From Aquilaria yunnanensis (lineage: Eukaryota; Streptophyta; Magnoliopsida; Malvales; Thymelaeaceae), in assembly GCA_039654915.1 (NCBI GenBank), contig CM077600.1:37432492-37496491 (forward strand): 64,000 nucleotides of DNA. The letters run 5' to 3'. This document shows positions 48,800 through 60,764 of this stretch, one piece after another. The position numbers were made by a program, and so were the translations under genes. A model generated the notes under the pieces. That model saw only the letters and a list, made by a program, of their open reading frames with translations. It had not been told where the DNA came from and did no database searches. Each line of letters begins with the position of its first letter. Position 1 is the first letter of the stretch.

Positions 48800-50628
48800 A
48801 GCAAATTGATGTGCTAACGTAAATGGATGCGGGTTTTTTTCGCCAACTACATAACACGATAAATTAGGAGAACAACTTTGGATTGATACTTGAACAATTG
48901 AATTGTCACCAATCTTTGAAAGATTTGAAAAACATCAAATTTTTGTTTAATGAGGATGTATAAAAAATCGGACAAACTTATGTCGGTGTCAGATATTTTT
49001 TTTAGCGCTCTTAGAGACAGGGTTAAAATTCGATGGGATGAACATTAATTGTTGAGGAAGAACCAATCCTAGAGAGGGAAAACGAACCGAAAAGAAAGAT
49101 CAAATATTGTACTTTTGACTGCATAAACTTTACTCCCAACACTAGGAAGGGTTCAAGTCAGGGAAAATGCATTTGTTTCATTTTTCTTCGTTTTCCTATT
49201 TCAATTCGTTTCAGTATGTTTTTTTTTTCCTATTTACTTCATTTTTTTTTGTTCTTTTTTGCTCCATTTTTTTTTTCTATTTTTGTTCTTTATTTCATAT
49301 TTTTTGCTTTTCCCCTTGGTTTTTTCTTTTCTTTTTCATTTTGTGTATTATTTTTTATTTCCATTCCTTGTTATATTGAAATTTCCTATCATTATTTTTT
49401 TATTTTCTCAATTTATTTAATTTTCATAGGTTTTTTGTTTACATTTTATTCTTAATTTTACTTCATTTTTTGTTTTGTATTATTAATTTTTTTAAAATTT
49501 ATCTATCTTTCCTTTTTTTTTTTGTTTCAAAATTGTCAACTAATAAAAGAACAAATATCTCATTGATCCAAAATAATAAAAAATTACTGGTAAAAGAATA
49601 TATAGTTTATTTAAAAGAGCAAATAGATACTGATAAAAGAATATATAGTTTCTAACTATTGTTTTATTAGTTCTTATTTGTTCTTTCAACAATTATATCT
49701 ATTCTTTTACCAGTTCATATTTATTTTCAGTTCTATTGATTCTTTTATAACTTTTTATTTATTCTTTTATTAGTTTTATTTGTTATTTTATCAGTTTTAT
49801 CTATTATTTATTCTATTTTTTAGTTTTATTTTTTATTTTCTAGTTTTATTTCTTATTAATTATGAGCAAAGAAAATGCAGTTTAAGAAAAAAAACAAGCA
49901 TAAAAAAACAAAAGAACACATAGGAACTAGAATAACAATAAATAAAATAACATATAGAAACTGAGAAAATAACATAAAGAAAAAAAACATATAGCAATTA
50001 AAAAACCATAATTTATAAAAGAATGTATAGGAACTGAAAAGGAATAAATTTATAAAAGAACAGATAATAATCTATAAAGAACATATAGAAACTGAAAAAT
50101 AACATAAATAAAAGAATATATAGGAACTGAAAAAAAAACATAAACAAGAGAACATATAAAAAAAGAGATAACAATAAAACTAAAAATAATAAAAAAATAT
50201 GAACAAGCTAGAAAAAAGAAGAAAATGAAAATAAAAAAATAAAAGTGGAAAAAGAAAATAAACAACAAGAAGGTGCAAGGAATGCTGAAAAATAAAACAA
50301 AAAAAGTGTGAAAAACAGAAAAAAAAAACTGGGAAGAAAAGAGAAAAATAAAACTGGAGGCTTGTCTCTAGCAGGAGTGCAAGGAAAAGAAAACAAAAAA
50401 AAAAGTGAGGAAAACACAAGAGACAAATTAAAAGAACAAAAAAATAAAAATAAAAATAAACATACAAATAACCTAGAAGAGGGGGTGGTAATATTTGGAG
50501 TTTGAACCCCATGTCACACACCTGCCGCCCCCGCATAACTTCACTCAACACCCATAGTAAATTAATAAGTACCATTCCACGTCGGGGCCAAAATCGCAAT
50601 TCTTAATTTTTTTAGAGGTATTAACTAA
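48800..50628. other. Low-complexity region: T-rich half and A-rich half
   Basis: 49170-49520 is strongly T-rich and 49865-50480 strongly A-rich on the plus strand. Between and across them, imperfect units TTCTTTTATCAGTTTTAT (49640-49860) and their complement-like AATATATAGGAACTGAAAAA (49905-50190) recur. The two halves can partly pair. Long Phe/Ser frames here are composition artefacts. Nothing gene-like was seen. Confidence 0.6.
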
Positions 50629-51096
50629 GAGACTGTTTGGATATTATCATTAAGGGGAGGGAAGGGGAAGATATTATGACCTTACATTTATTTGGATAAT
50701 CTTAGTAAAGGGAAGAAAGGAAAGTTTACCCCTCCTTGTTTGGATACATTCATTAAAGGAGAGGGAGGAAAATAATTTAAATATTATTAAAATTTTACCC
50801 TTTGTTTACCTTGTAAATTTATTTTATTCTTTTTTCTTACTAATGTGATAAATTGCTTGTACTAACAAAATTTTAATATATAGATCCAATAAAGTTGGTT
50901 GATTTGAAGAACATATTTATCCAATAAAAAGAAAAGTAAAACATTTTTGTGAAGCAAAATTGTTGAACTAAAAAAATAAGTGAAAGTTTGTAAAGTACGG
51001 GAACTTTTCATAATTATTCTCCTAAGTACAATATAAGTACGAACTTATTGAAAAACATAACCAACATAATTTCAGATGTTGAATCCATGTAATAAT

Positions 51097-53136
51097 TGTT
51101 AACACCCAAATTTGTCTGGGCACTAACTTTTACCTCAAGTTTTAGGTTAGGAAAATTAGTATAGGGGACATTTTCATTTTTAGGGACTAATTGGTCATTT
51201 GTTAGGAGTTTGGGTCATTTCTGTCATTTTAGGGTTTTGCATAGTTAGTTGGTCTATTCATATTTAGGTTACATTGTTATTTTGGTTTACAAATCTTTAG
51301 GAATTTTAAGTGGTCATCTAGGGTAGAAATAGGAGTTAATTTAGTTTAGGTACTAATTTAGAGTCCCAAAGGTCTTGTAAGGTCAATCTAGGAAAAATGG
51401 GAAAGTTTAGGGAAAAGTTAGGAATGTTTGGAGGATTCTAGGTAAAAATTGGAAAGTTTGAAGTAAATTTGTCAAAAATGAAGAGTTTGGGGGTTAATTT
51501 GTTGAGATCCTGAAATTTTAATGAAAATCTGAAAAATTTTAGAAAATTTTGAACCCAATTGACAAATCCTTAAAGTTTTTAATTAAATTGAAATTCGCAT
51601 AGATTTAAGCGCAAGATCCGCAGCTTGAGAGTTTTTGTTGGACTTAAACTGATACTTTATCAGATTATATCATAATCTCCTCAAATAGAATTTGGATCAA
51701 GTTTAAACTCTGTTAAATCCAGTTAATCTCGCCTAGCCTCTCTTCGTATAAATATGGGCCATTAATTGATGAAAATGGGAGGAAAAACAAAAACCCTAAG
51801 CTTCTAGTGAAAAAAAAAAGGTTAAACAGCAGTTTTAGCCCCAAGCCTCTCCTCCCTGCTTCCCAGAAATCCTACACCTTTTCCTCACGCCGCCGTCACC
51901 CCTGTCTCCCTCTGTTGCCGACGCTTCGCCTTCCCTTTTTCCGGCCGACGCTTCGCCTTTTCCCTCCAAGGTCGCCGCCTTCGTTGTCCGATCAACCCCA
52001 AAGCCACCGTTCACTCCGACTTCTCGCCTCTCCCCTTTGATTCTCCTTCCGTCGCGTCGCCCGCCAGCCGCCCCAGCTCTTTCTCTCGACGTCGGGCATC
52101 TATCTCCCCGAGCCGCCGTCAGCGTCGCCCACCGCAGCTCCGTCTCCGATGCCCCTTCAACGTCCGACAATCGAATTGAAAAAGGAAGAAACAGACCCGA
52201 ATCTAACTTGATTCCACCTAGATCCAATCCAGTCAACTCTCTTTTTTGGTAAAACCCCTCTTCAATCCTCTGATTCTCTTATTCAATTGATTAAGTCACT
52301 AACATGTTTCTTTTTTTGCAAATAGGCCATTAACAGCAGGCTTTTCGTTGTTTTTTTTTCTTTTTTTTTATTGCTCTTTTTGTTTATTAGTTCGTTTGAC
52401 TATGCATTAGACTTAGCCATTAAATTTGTATAGGGCCCCAACGTATGATATTAACTCGGTTTGTCTCTTTATTATTATTATTTTTTAAAATTTTAGAATA
52501 CTTAATTTTAATTCTCATAATGTTACTAAAGGTTAGTAATGCACAAAAATTGTTGGTTAAGCAACTTCTAAATACTTAATAAATTTTTCAAGAATCCGTT
52601 CTTGGTGATTTGATAAAATTCTGAGATGGATTATTCGTTCGAATCCGATTGGTCTGATAAGATTTACGGTTTGAACAAGGTGCTCCTTTCAAATTCTTGG
52701 TGGATTTGGTAAAGTCTCCAGATTTCAAGGACATCTAAGATTCCATATCCGATTGGTCTGATAAGATTTACGGTTTCAACAAGGTGCTCCTTTCAAATTC
52801 TTGGTGGATTTGGTAAAGTCTCCAAATTTCAAAGACATCTAAGATTCCATATCCGATTGGTCTGATAAGATTCACGGTTTGAAATTAAATCAATTAAAAA
52901 TTAAACATAATTAAATAAAATTCATAAAAATCACTTTTAATCAAAGGATTAGGTCAAGAAATAAAGATTTAGGAAAAGATAAAACCGAACCCCATGGTAT
53001 CAATTTTCGGGCGCTTTAATAAAGTTATTTTAGCATAACCGACTAATGATCTTAAAATCTCTCGTAGACCATAACAGATATCCAATCGACCTAATTAAAC
53101 TGATTGGTGGCGACTTCTAAAAATCACGTTGCTACA
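51097..53136 (+). mobile_element. Solo LTR, family L1 copy 3 (nested in the Harbinger element)
   Basis: Starts TGTTAACACCCAAATTTGTC and ends CACGTTGCTACA; 2040 bp. ATAAT flanks both sides (51092-51096 and 53137-53141), a perfect 5-bp duplication. TATA-like GTATAAATAT at 51747-51756, then a CT-rich segment and a GC-rich part (51830-52200) as in copies 1 and 2. A 104-bp unit starting ATCCGATTGG is repeated at 52643, 52747 and, in part, 52851. Confidence 0.9.
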
Positions 53137-53193
53137 ATAATAAAAGTGTTCTAACTTATTCCATCTAACTACGAAATAAACCATTTAAGAATA

Positions 53194-54252
53194 TCATAGA
53201 CCAAAATGTCCGAAGATTAATCGCATGACAATGTCCTTCCGCCTATGTTGAGGACATCCTAACAATGCTCGTATTTTCTCGGGATGTGCAATTAAGTGAA
53301 CATATGCATCAGTTAGCACGTGCGGCTCAAGCGATATTTCTTCTAAAAGAATCCACAATTGTTCTTCAAGAATTAGAAGTCGTTGCATCACCTTCTCAAG
53401 TACTAGATTTTCTAGTTTCATAACTTGAGCAACATTATCAATTGCTTTTTTAATTAATATCCCATCATCGTTATTATTCTTTGCTCCCTTGGCCTTTTTA
53501 GTTTTACAAGCTTGTGCCTTAGAAAAATGCTGTTCTGCATCATCAGACGGATCACAACTTTCCAAATTCACTTCATTTTATGAGACAAGGTGATCAATCT
53601 CATCAATAGTCTCTATCTGCTCAAAAGCTTGACGACGCCTTACTTCTTTCGCAGTTTCACTTTTATCACCCATAGCTCTATCATTTCCATACAATATCAG
53701 CATCTTATCATAATAGGGAACAGGTTTTATCATCCATTCAAGAGTTGCAGGCTTTTCCTGAGAAAACAAATAACAAACATACAAATATCAACACCTTTCA
53801 TATAAATATATAATAAATTAAAAATAGTTTTTTTGTATTTGTTACTAGAAAATGCTAACCTTGATTAGACTCTCCCAAACTTCAGGTTCTGCACTCCAAA
53901 GCTTAATGGTAGAGTTCCAAGCAAATGCACTCATACCATTCCTCCAAAAATCGTAGCACTTTGCAAAATTATTTTTCAAGGCCTTCCACCGATTTTTGAC
54001 CTTGTCCTTAGTTATATCTTCCCCAACTTTTTCTCTCAATTCCATCACAATGTTGTCATACGCTTGTGAGATAAAAATCTCATTCTGCTTGAAGCATTTC
54101 TCTTGTTGCTGCATTAATGCATTCAACAAAGCTTCATCCATCAAAGGTATCCATACCACTACATTTCTTCTGCCATAACTTTCAGCACCACTCGAACTTC
54201 CCCCCTTTATTCTAGGGGCATGATTAGAACAATTAATTATAAAATTTAACAA
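53194..54252 (-). pseudogene. Harbinger ORF1: Myb/SANT-like DNA-binding protein, one in-frame stop
   Basis: The minus-strand frame contains WIPLMDEALLNALMQQQ (54155-54105) and VKNRWKALKNNF (about 53995), the Myb/SANT-like (Myb_DNA-bind_3) arrangement typical of PIF/Harbinger accessory proteins, then WNSTIKLWSAEPEVWESLIK. An intron of about 100 bp ends at the CAG before 53757. The next exon gives EKPATLEWMIKPVPYYDKM, then a stop TAA at 53578-53580, after which the same frame stays open to 53194. The accessory protein works with the transposase in nuclear import and terminal-repeat binding in known members; here it is probably non-functional. Confidence 0.8.
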
Positions 54253-54396
54253 ATTAATCTATGTGATAATAGTAAAGAACTTCAAGCAATTTTAAACAAT
54301 AAATAAATTTTCATATGATGGCAAACAATTCTATACTTTATTCAACTACGTAGTTGGAAAAGTCTAGCTCATAAATCAAATCTGATTCTAAATAGT

Positions 54397-55769
54397 TTAG
54401 GTACAATGACTAAAATCACCTCGCATAGCATTAGCTAAAGAATCTCTGATTAACTCTTCCCTATATTCATCAGCTTCATCTGTTGTAGGACAATGACATT
54501 GACGTCGATTCCTAATTCGTTTGTCAACCTCTGCTAAAATGTTCTCATCTGGATTAATACCCAACAAATAATTATGCAAGATACAACATACTAAAACAAT
54601 TAATTTATGTGTTTTAACCTTATATGTTGGTTCATTGGCACTTGATATGATGAGGAATCTTTTTTTTAATAGCCCAAAAGCTTGTTCAATTGCATTTCGT
54701 AGAGATGCATGACGATGGTTAAATAACTCTCGTTTGGTCCTCGGTGGGTTACTTGATAACTCATTCAGATGATATCGGATACTTCTATAAGGTGTGATAA
54801 AATCAGCTTTCGGCCCGAACCCATCATCTGCAATATAAATATTTTCCTAAAATAAAATAAAAACCCTATTATAAATTGAAATATTAATAATAATAAATAA
54901 TTAATTCATTAAGAATTTAATATTTCTAAATATATTATCTTCTGGAACCTCAAGTTTATCTTTTATAAATAGTGCATCTTTCAGAATTTGTGAGTCAGAT
55001 GCAGTACCCTCTCATCCAGAGAAAACGTAAGTGAACTTCAAATCAAAAGAACAAGCACATAATACATTCATTGTTGGTTAGTCTTTTCTCTCACGATACC
55101 GTGAAGCAACTCTAGTAGGTACTTTAGCTTGAATATGTGTACCATCAATCGCCCCTATGCAATTCTATTGTGTTATAGTCAAGAAAGTTAAATGTTAGTC
55201 AACCATCATGTTATGAATATTACAATATTAAAAAAGTTTACCTTAAAATATAGAAAGAATTTACTATTCTGCTCAATTTCTGGTGGGGTTGGAGATCCAT
55301 TAGGCTATTTGATGAATCTTTCATCTAACTCTATAATAGCTTTTAGAACTCGATGAAAGTGACGATTTGTTATTTCTCCAGAATGCTTGAACCAAAAGTT
55401 AACCACACGATTTTTGGCATGATAGGTCAAAATGTATAAGGACTTAGCAACTTGTTCTTCAACACTAGCATGCCGTGTTGGTCGAAGACCACCATCCGTT
55501 TTGAGTAATTCACATAATCGTACAAAAGCCGTAGGACTCATATTAACTATATCATGACCTGTCGGTCTCAATATGTCATGCATAACTTGAGCTCTAATCT
55601 TCTTTCTTCTTTCAAAGTTAATCCTATTATTACCTATTGATAACCTATGTTTTCGTTTCTTAGAGAAATACCAATAAACAACAATCATTAATAAATATGA
55701 CATTTTTATTCGGCGAGTGTGCATCCACCAAAGTATTACAAAAACTGTATCTTTTTCCTCATTGTCCAT
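54397..55769 (-). pseudogene. Harbinger ORF2: DDE transposase with nonsense codons
   Basis: Exon 1 (55769-55305) encodes an N-terminal hydrophobic stretch and an HDILRPTGHDIVNMSPTAF / LLKTDGGLRPTRHASVEEQV helix-rich domain, then a stop soon after DERFIK. After a short intron comes CIGAIDGTHIQAKVP (about 55160, first catalytic Asp), then stops at what I take to be two Trp positions (TAA after RERKD, TGA after YVFSG). IADDGFGPK (about 54820) holds the second Asp and AIEQAFGLLKKRFLI (about 54690) the Glu, followed by ILHNYLLG. The catalytic triad is still readable but the frame is broken at least three times. Confidence 0.85.
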
Positions 55770-57498
55770 TTAAATATAAAATATAATTAGTAACATGCAT
55801 ACAAAAGTAAACATAACCTCAAAGACATATACATGACTTTATCAATGAGTACTTTCCAATATAATCTTGGATTTTTGTTTTCATTTAACTAGCTATGACA
55901 TATCATAAGTAAAAAAAAAAAAAAACCACACATGTATACAAAACAGAACTTAATTACATACATCCATAAATTATATTAAAATTAATAATAAATACTTTTT
56001 TTACTTGTATCCTTTTTTAGTAAACCCCAAAAATAAGTTCAAAAATGAGAACCTAAACATTCATAAATAAAAGACGGTGTTAGAAAAATTACAATGAGAA
56101 ATATAAATTTTGTACACATCAAAATTTATAAGAAAGAAACTTGCATCTAGTTCCTTAGTATCTACCATTGGGAGCATATGAAGAAAGAGAACTTTTTCTT
56201 TTTAAAGTTGATATCACCACAACAAGTAGCATTAATATATAAAGGGAGCAAACTCACACTTTCCGGAATAATATAATTACAACAAGAAGCATTAGTATAT
56301 AATTTTTCTTTTATTTTTTTCATCAAGAGCTACATAAAATGAGAAAATAACTAGTATATGGTTGTTCATGATTTTTGCCATCTAAAATTTTATACAATTT
56401 CTTTATTAAAAATTTAGTATTTTTTTGCCAAAAAGGAATAATTATAAAAAAGTTATTACCAAAATTTATTATAAAAAATTTATTACCAAAATTTAAGGCT
56501 TAGTAAAATTTTAGTAGAACTGATAGCACAACATGATACTGGCAAACGAAAAAAAATAAAAAAAATAAAAATTAAAGCAATCAAAATGTTCGATCCCATG
56601 CCTATTTTGTCCCAAGTGCCAACAATGCTACTACTAGTTTCAAGATCCCTTTACTTTTCTCTCTCCACAGGAAAATGGTGAATGTTCTATTTAAATACAA
56701 TATTTTTGTTCTCTTTTTCCTTCTCATCTGTCTTATCCTGCTTTCTTTATTCAAGTTCCTTGTAAACAAGCTTGCAGGCTTTTCCTTAAGAAGTCAAGAT
56801 TAATAGCCCCATTTGACTCGCCCTGCCAAACATTAAAAAAGCTACATATGCATCCGCAACAAGCTTTCTCATAGTTTCTGTTCACAGACCCAATACCACC
56901 CTGTTAAACCTTTACTTGAAAACTACCCAACCAATCCGGCTTCACCATCCAGCCCGACTTCATTGCCAAACACGCTCCCGATGCCCATATTTGCCAGACT
57001 CGAAATCAACAGAGCAGAGAAAATAAGACACAGAGAAACGGAATGAACACATCAACAAAATAGAGCCAAAAAAATAGAGAAACGGAAAGAGAGAATCAGT
57101 AGTGCATTAGATGAAGAAATAGAAACAATAACTATAGCCTCGACCTAGAAAAAAGGTATGGATGAGCGAATGGTGTACGCCGCCGTCGAGATTGCCGCTT
57201 TTCACTATTGATGAACGAGATTGCTCTTGAATGCATGATTTCGCTAGATGCGATGGCTCAGATTTATAATAGTGTAATAGAGCAATTTTGAGAACAAAAA
57301 ATACTTGACAGATTCGGTCTCTCCTCCCCTCCGATTCCCCCCGATTTGGAGAGATTGCCTGTTACGTTGATAAAGGGGATAAGGGGGGAAGAGTCTGACC
57401 CCCTCCCAACCTCTCCCTCCTATTTCTTCTCACCCAAACGGGCAAAGGAAGGGGCGCGTCCTCCCCCTCCACGCTTTCCCTCATATCCAAACAGACTC
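55770..57498. other. Right (5') non-coding part of the Harbinger element
   Basis: AT-rich sequence from the transposase start to the right terminal repeat. No further gene was seen. The last 250 bp become GC-rich and C-rich (CCTCCCCC strings) and mirror the G-rich GGGGAGGGAAGGGG subterminal sequence at the left end. Confidence 0.6.
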
Positions 57499-57501
57499 TA
57501 A

Positions 57502-58781
57502 GTCTATCAAAGACTTTTTCTTATACGTTCGGATGGCCAAGAAATAAAAGGAAGGGGATGGAAGGGGTGCTTGATATTTCTCGTTCATTTGGTTAGTGAA
57601 AAAAAAAAATTAACCAAGAAGGAAGGGAAAGGATCTTCAGCATCCTTCATCATCCCAAATTTTTCTTATTCCACTAATAAACCAAGGTTTTGGTACATTT
57701 GTGTTGGGAAAAGATTTAAAAATGAGTTATTTAATACTTATTTTAATTTTATTGACTTATACACAATTGAAACTATGTAATTAGGAAGTCCAAAGTATTT
57801 CAAAATATTTTTTAACAAATTGTATTAAAACATATCCTTTTTTACCTAGGTTATAAAAAATTCATAAAAAAACTAATTACTTTCTAAAAAATTTTTATTC
57901 AAGTGATTATTATGTGGACAGAGCATTGTCCTTTAAATGATATTGGTTCTTGACAAAAAACTAAAAAAATTCAAAATAATGATTTTTAATGTGTTTTGAA
58001 ATTGGGTAAAAAAAACAGAATAGACCAATACTTTCATAATCTAAACTAATCTCTTAAAAAAATTGTCTTGCCTCACTCAACTCAGCTAATGAGAGAATAA
58101 GTTGCCTAGGTCAAGGCCCAGCTTCGGTTCCTTCTGCTTGCATTGTAAAGGCAAGCTTCAGATCAGAGTTCATAAAATGTCACTGAATTCCTTCTAAGTT
58201 TGGATAAATAAGCAAACCAATGCTTAACTTTCAAAAAAACACATATACCTTTCATTGTATTTGCTTCTCAATACAAAAACCAACAAAATCTAAAAAATTT
58301 GTATATGATTTGAGTTCTAAAATTTTTTAAATATAAAGGAGAAATGACACTTTGGGTTCTAAAATTTTGTACATTTTGCTAGACCAGTCATAAACTCTTC
58401 AATTTGCCGAACAAATTCTAGAACTTATAACAACTCTTCATTAGTCCTAAAAATTTCATGCTCTACCAAATCAATCCTAAAACTTTTGTTTTTGACCAAA
58501 AATGCTGTTGTGCCGTTAGCACTGTTTTGCCCAATGGGTGAACTAACACTTTCAAACTCTAGTGACTTACTTTAAAATTTCATAAAAGTTAAAATGATCA
58601 CTTTGTAATATTTCAAATAAATTTAGGAAATAAATGGAAATTTTTTCAAAAATTATAAGGACTAAATTGTAATTTGAAAAAAAATTGGGGAATTTGTTGT
58701 TGTTATCCCTAATTTATAAACAGAAGCAATTTGGAGTTTAATAAAGTAGACAAAGCTAAGTTATAGAGCTAAGTTATTCAA
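57502..58781. other. Intergenic, no gene seen
   Basis: AT-rich, many short direct motifs of the form TTCTAAAATTTTGTAC and CTAGAACTTATAAC that resemble arms of old TIR elements, but no pair with a target duplication could be fixed. No coding sequence. Confidence 0.45.
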
Positions 58782-59568
58782 GGCCTAACTACAGAAATAG
58801 CCTCTAAACTTAGCCAACTTAAGCGAGTTGGTCTAAAACTTAGAACTCACTAAAACTTGGCTCATTAACTTTCAAAGGTTACATGCTTTCAAAAAACACG
58901 TATACCCTTCATTGGTTCTAATTGGTCCCATCGGCTTTGATTGGTCACATCGGCAACGTCGCACAATGTCTTTGCCCTTATTGGCCATGTTCGCCACTTC
59001 AATGTCTCATCCCCAAGCCACCCCGAGCCCTTTCTGCCATTCATGTGTTGCCCCGAGCCCTTTCGCCATTCACCCATCATATCGAGCTAAAAAATTTGAT
59101 TGACGGCAGTTTCAATTATTTTGCTTCTATTTGTGACAGCGAAGATGAAATCCAAGGCTAGCGAGAAAGGGGTGTTATGACATAGGCATAGACAGAGCAA
59201 AGGCATTGGGTGGGGTAAGCAGCGACAACATCGACGCAACCATCGAGGGTGATGTGGAGGAAATTAGGGAGTTGATAGTGGAGGAAAAGTCAATTCTTCC
59301 TCTTTCTTGCCGGGAATTGCAATTGATTGATGTCAAGTTGGGCTACGGGTCGATTCGGACTTAAAACCACCATTTATTCCACTTTAGCAAGCCATTAACG
59401 CCATCTAAGTGCAACCTAATGCCGTCTGTTTACTATAGTATAGAATGGATTAAAGTGTATAGCTTTTGAAAGTTAAAGGGTCAAGTTTTAGTGAGTTCTA
59501 AGTTTTGGACCAACTAGCTCGAGTTGGCAAACATCATGGGCTATTCCTGTAGTTAGGCCTTTATTCAA
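58773..59568. mobile_element. Mutator-like element with about 100-bp terminal inverted repeats
   Basis: The element is 58782-59559 (778 bp). The left arm starts GGCCTAACTACAGAAATAGC; the right arm read inward starts GGCCTAACTACAGGAATAGC. They remain nearly identical through AAAACTTAGAACTCACTAAA and TTAACTTTCAAA, about 100 bp in. Flanks: GTTATTCAA (58773-58781) and TTTATTCAA (59560-59568), a 9-bp duplication with one mismatch. The interior (58890-59380) is richer in GC than the arms and lacks a transposase, the layout of a Pack-MULE. I could not identify the source of the interior. Confidence 0.82.
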
Positions 59569-60090
59569 AATACTAAAAGCCGGTACTTTATGGTTGGTAG
59601 ATCAAAACAAAATCTATTTTAATAGAGTTAGTTGAATAGAAGTTCCGAAGAGCAGGGCAAAATGTAATTCGTAGAAATATTGTGTTAACCTACTAGAATA
59701 GACATAGTAACCTTTTTATTGCTAATCTACCAATAGTGATGTGTCACAAGTTGAATAATTTTTTACTATTTTAAATACTAGAATTTTGCCTTTATCCTTT
59801 AAATTTGAATTTCTTCATTCCAAAATTTAGGAAAATAATATTAAAGCTCCTAATTTTTTTAAATGTACAATTTGGGCCTTATATTTTTCAAATGTTCAAT
59901 ATAGTCTCCAAATTTGTTTATAAAATTACAAATTGAACCCTAAATTTTGATAAAATTTTCAAACTACTAAAGCTTGAAAGTGTTAGTTTAGTCACTAGAG
60001 ATAACGGTGTTGAGTGCCACTTTAACATTTTCTGTTAGAAAACAAGTTTTAGAACTAATTTGGTAAAACGTGGTTCTTTAAGAACCAATG
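59569..60090. other. Intergenic, no gene seen
   Basis: AT-rich with strings like GGACTAAATTG and TTGAACCCTAAATTTTG, again reminiscent of decayed TIR-element arms. No gene. Confidence 0.4.
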
Positions 60091-60474
60091 AGTTTTATTA
60101 GGGCTGTAAACAAATTGAACGAACACAAACAAGCTATGTTTGTGTTTGTTCATCTAACTTTTAATGAATACGAACATAAATAATAAACGGATGCAACTTT
60201 TCCGTTTGTGTTCAATCATTTATTAATAAATAGATACGAATAATTAAAATTAACGGCTACCACAAATTTAAATTATAGTGAGTCTAGTAATGACTAATAG
60301 ATCAATAGGTTATGGTGAGAGAGATTATTAGTTAGGGCTATGAGGCTCGACTTAGTGCTGTAGCAAGTTCGCGCTGTGAAGGAAATAGCTAATTATGTTT
60401 GCGGAAATAGAGACAATAGATTAATTTAGGGGAGATTGAGGCATAATTATGCATGTGTGGGAGTAGGTGAACAC

Positions 60475-60508
<34 letters not shown>

Positions 60509-60764
60509 TGTACAACTAATATATAAATAAACAAACAAACAAACATAAACAAATAAATAAATATAAACAAACAATAACCAAATGGTTCGAGACCGTAAAT
60601 AAACGAATAAGACCTTATTTATGTTCATTCGTTTAACTAATAGAATAGAAAAATCTGTTCACATTCATTTGTTTAACTAAATAAACGAACATAAATGAAC
60701 TCCTACCGAACGGTTCATAAATAGTTTATCGAATATTCTGTTCGTTTATACCCCTAAGTTTTAG
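60091..60764. mobile_element. hAT-type non-autonomous element upstream of PGLP1
   Basis: The element is 60099-60756 (658 bp). The left end is TAGGGCTGTAAACAAATTGA; the right end read inward is TAGGGGTATAAACGAACAGA, followed in both by GTTCG/GAACG-rich arms. Flanks: AGTTTTAT (60091-60098) and AGTTTTAG (60757-60764), an 8-bp duplication with one mismatch. It contains an (AAT)n microsatellite at 60475-60509 and AAACAAACAAAC / AAATAAAT repeats. It ends about 315 bp before the PGLP1 start codon. Confidence 0.8.

Larger units (their letters stand above)
50629..57498 (-). mobile_element. PIF/Harbinger DNA transposon, 6.9 kb, carrying a nested solo LTR
   Basis: The terminal repeats are GAGACTGTTTGGATAT (left) and, read inward at the right, GAGTCTGTTTGGATAT: 16 bp with one mismatch. 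TAA flanks both ends (50626-50628 and 57499-57501), the 3-bp TWA-type target expected for PIF/Harbinger. Inside, on the minus strand, are a DDE transposase (55769-54397) and a Myb/SANT ORF (54252-53194), the usual two-gene content. The solo LTR at 51097-53136 is inserted near the left end; without it (and its 5-bp duplication) the element is about 4.8 kb. Both genes have nonsense codons. Confidence 0.93.

Noticed and set aside
49167..50599. Phe/Ser/Leu-rich frames that look like membrane proteins
   Set aside because: Produced by T-rich and A-rich low-complexity DNA; no conserved motif.
51807..52252. Frames of 71-133 codons on both strands
   Set aside because: CT/GC-rich LTR leader segment; no domain and no conservation between the three LTRs.
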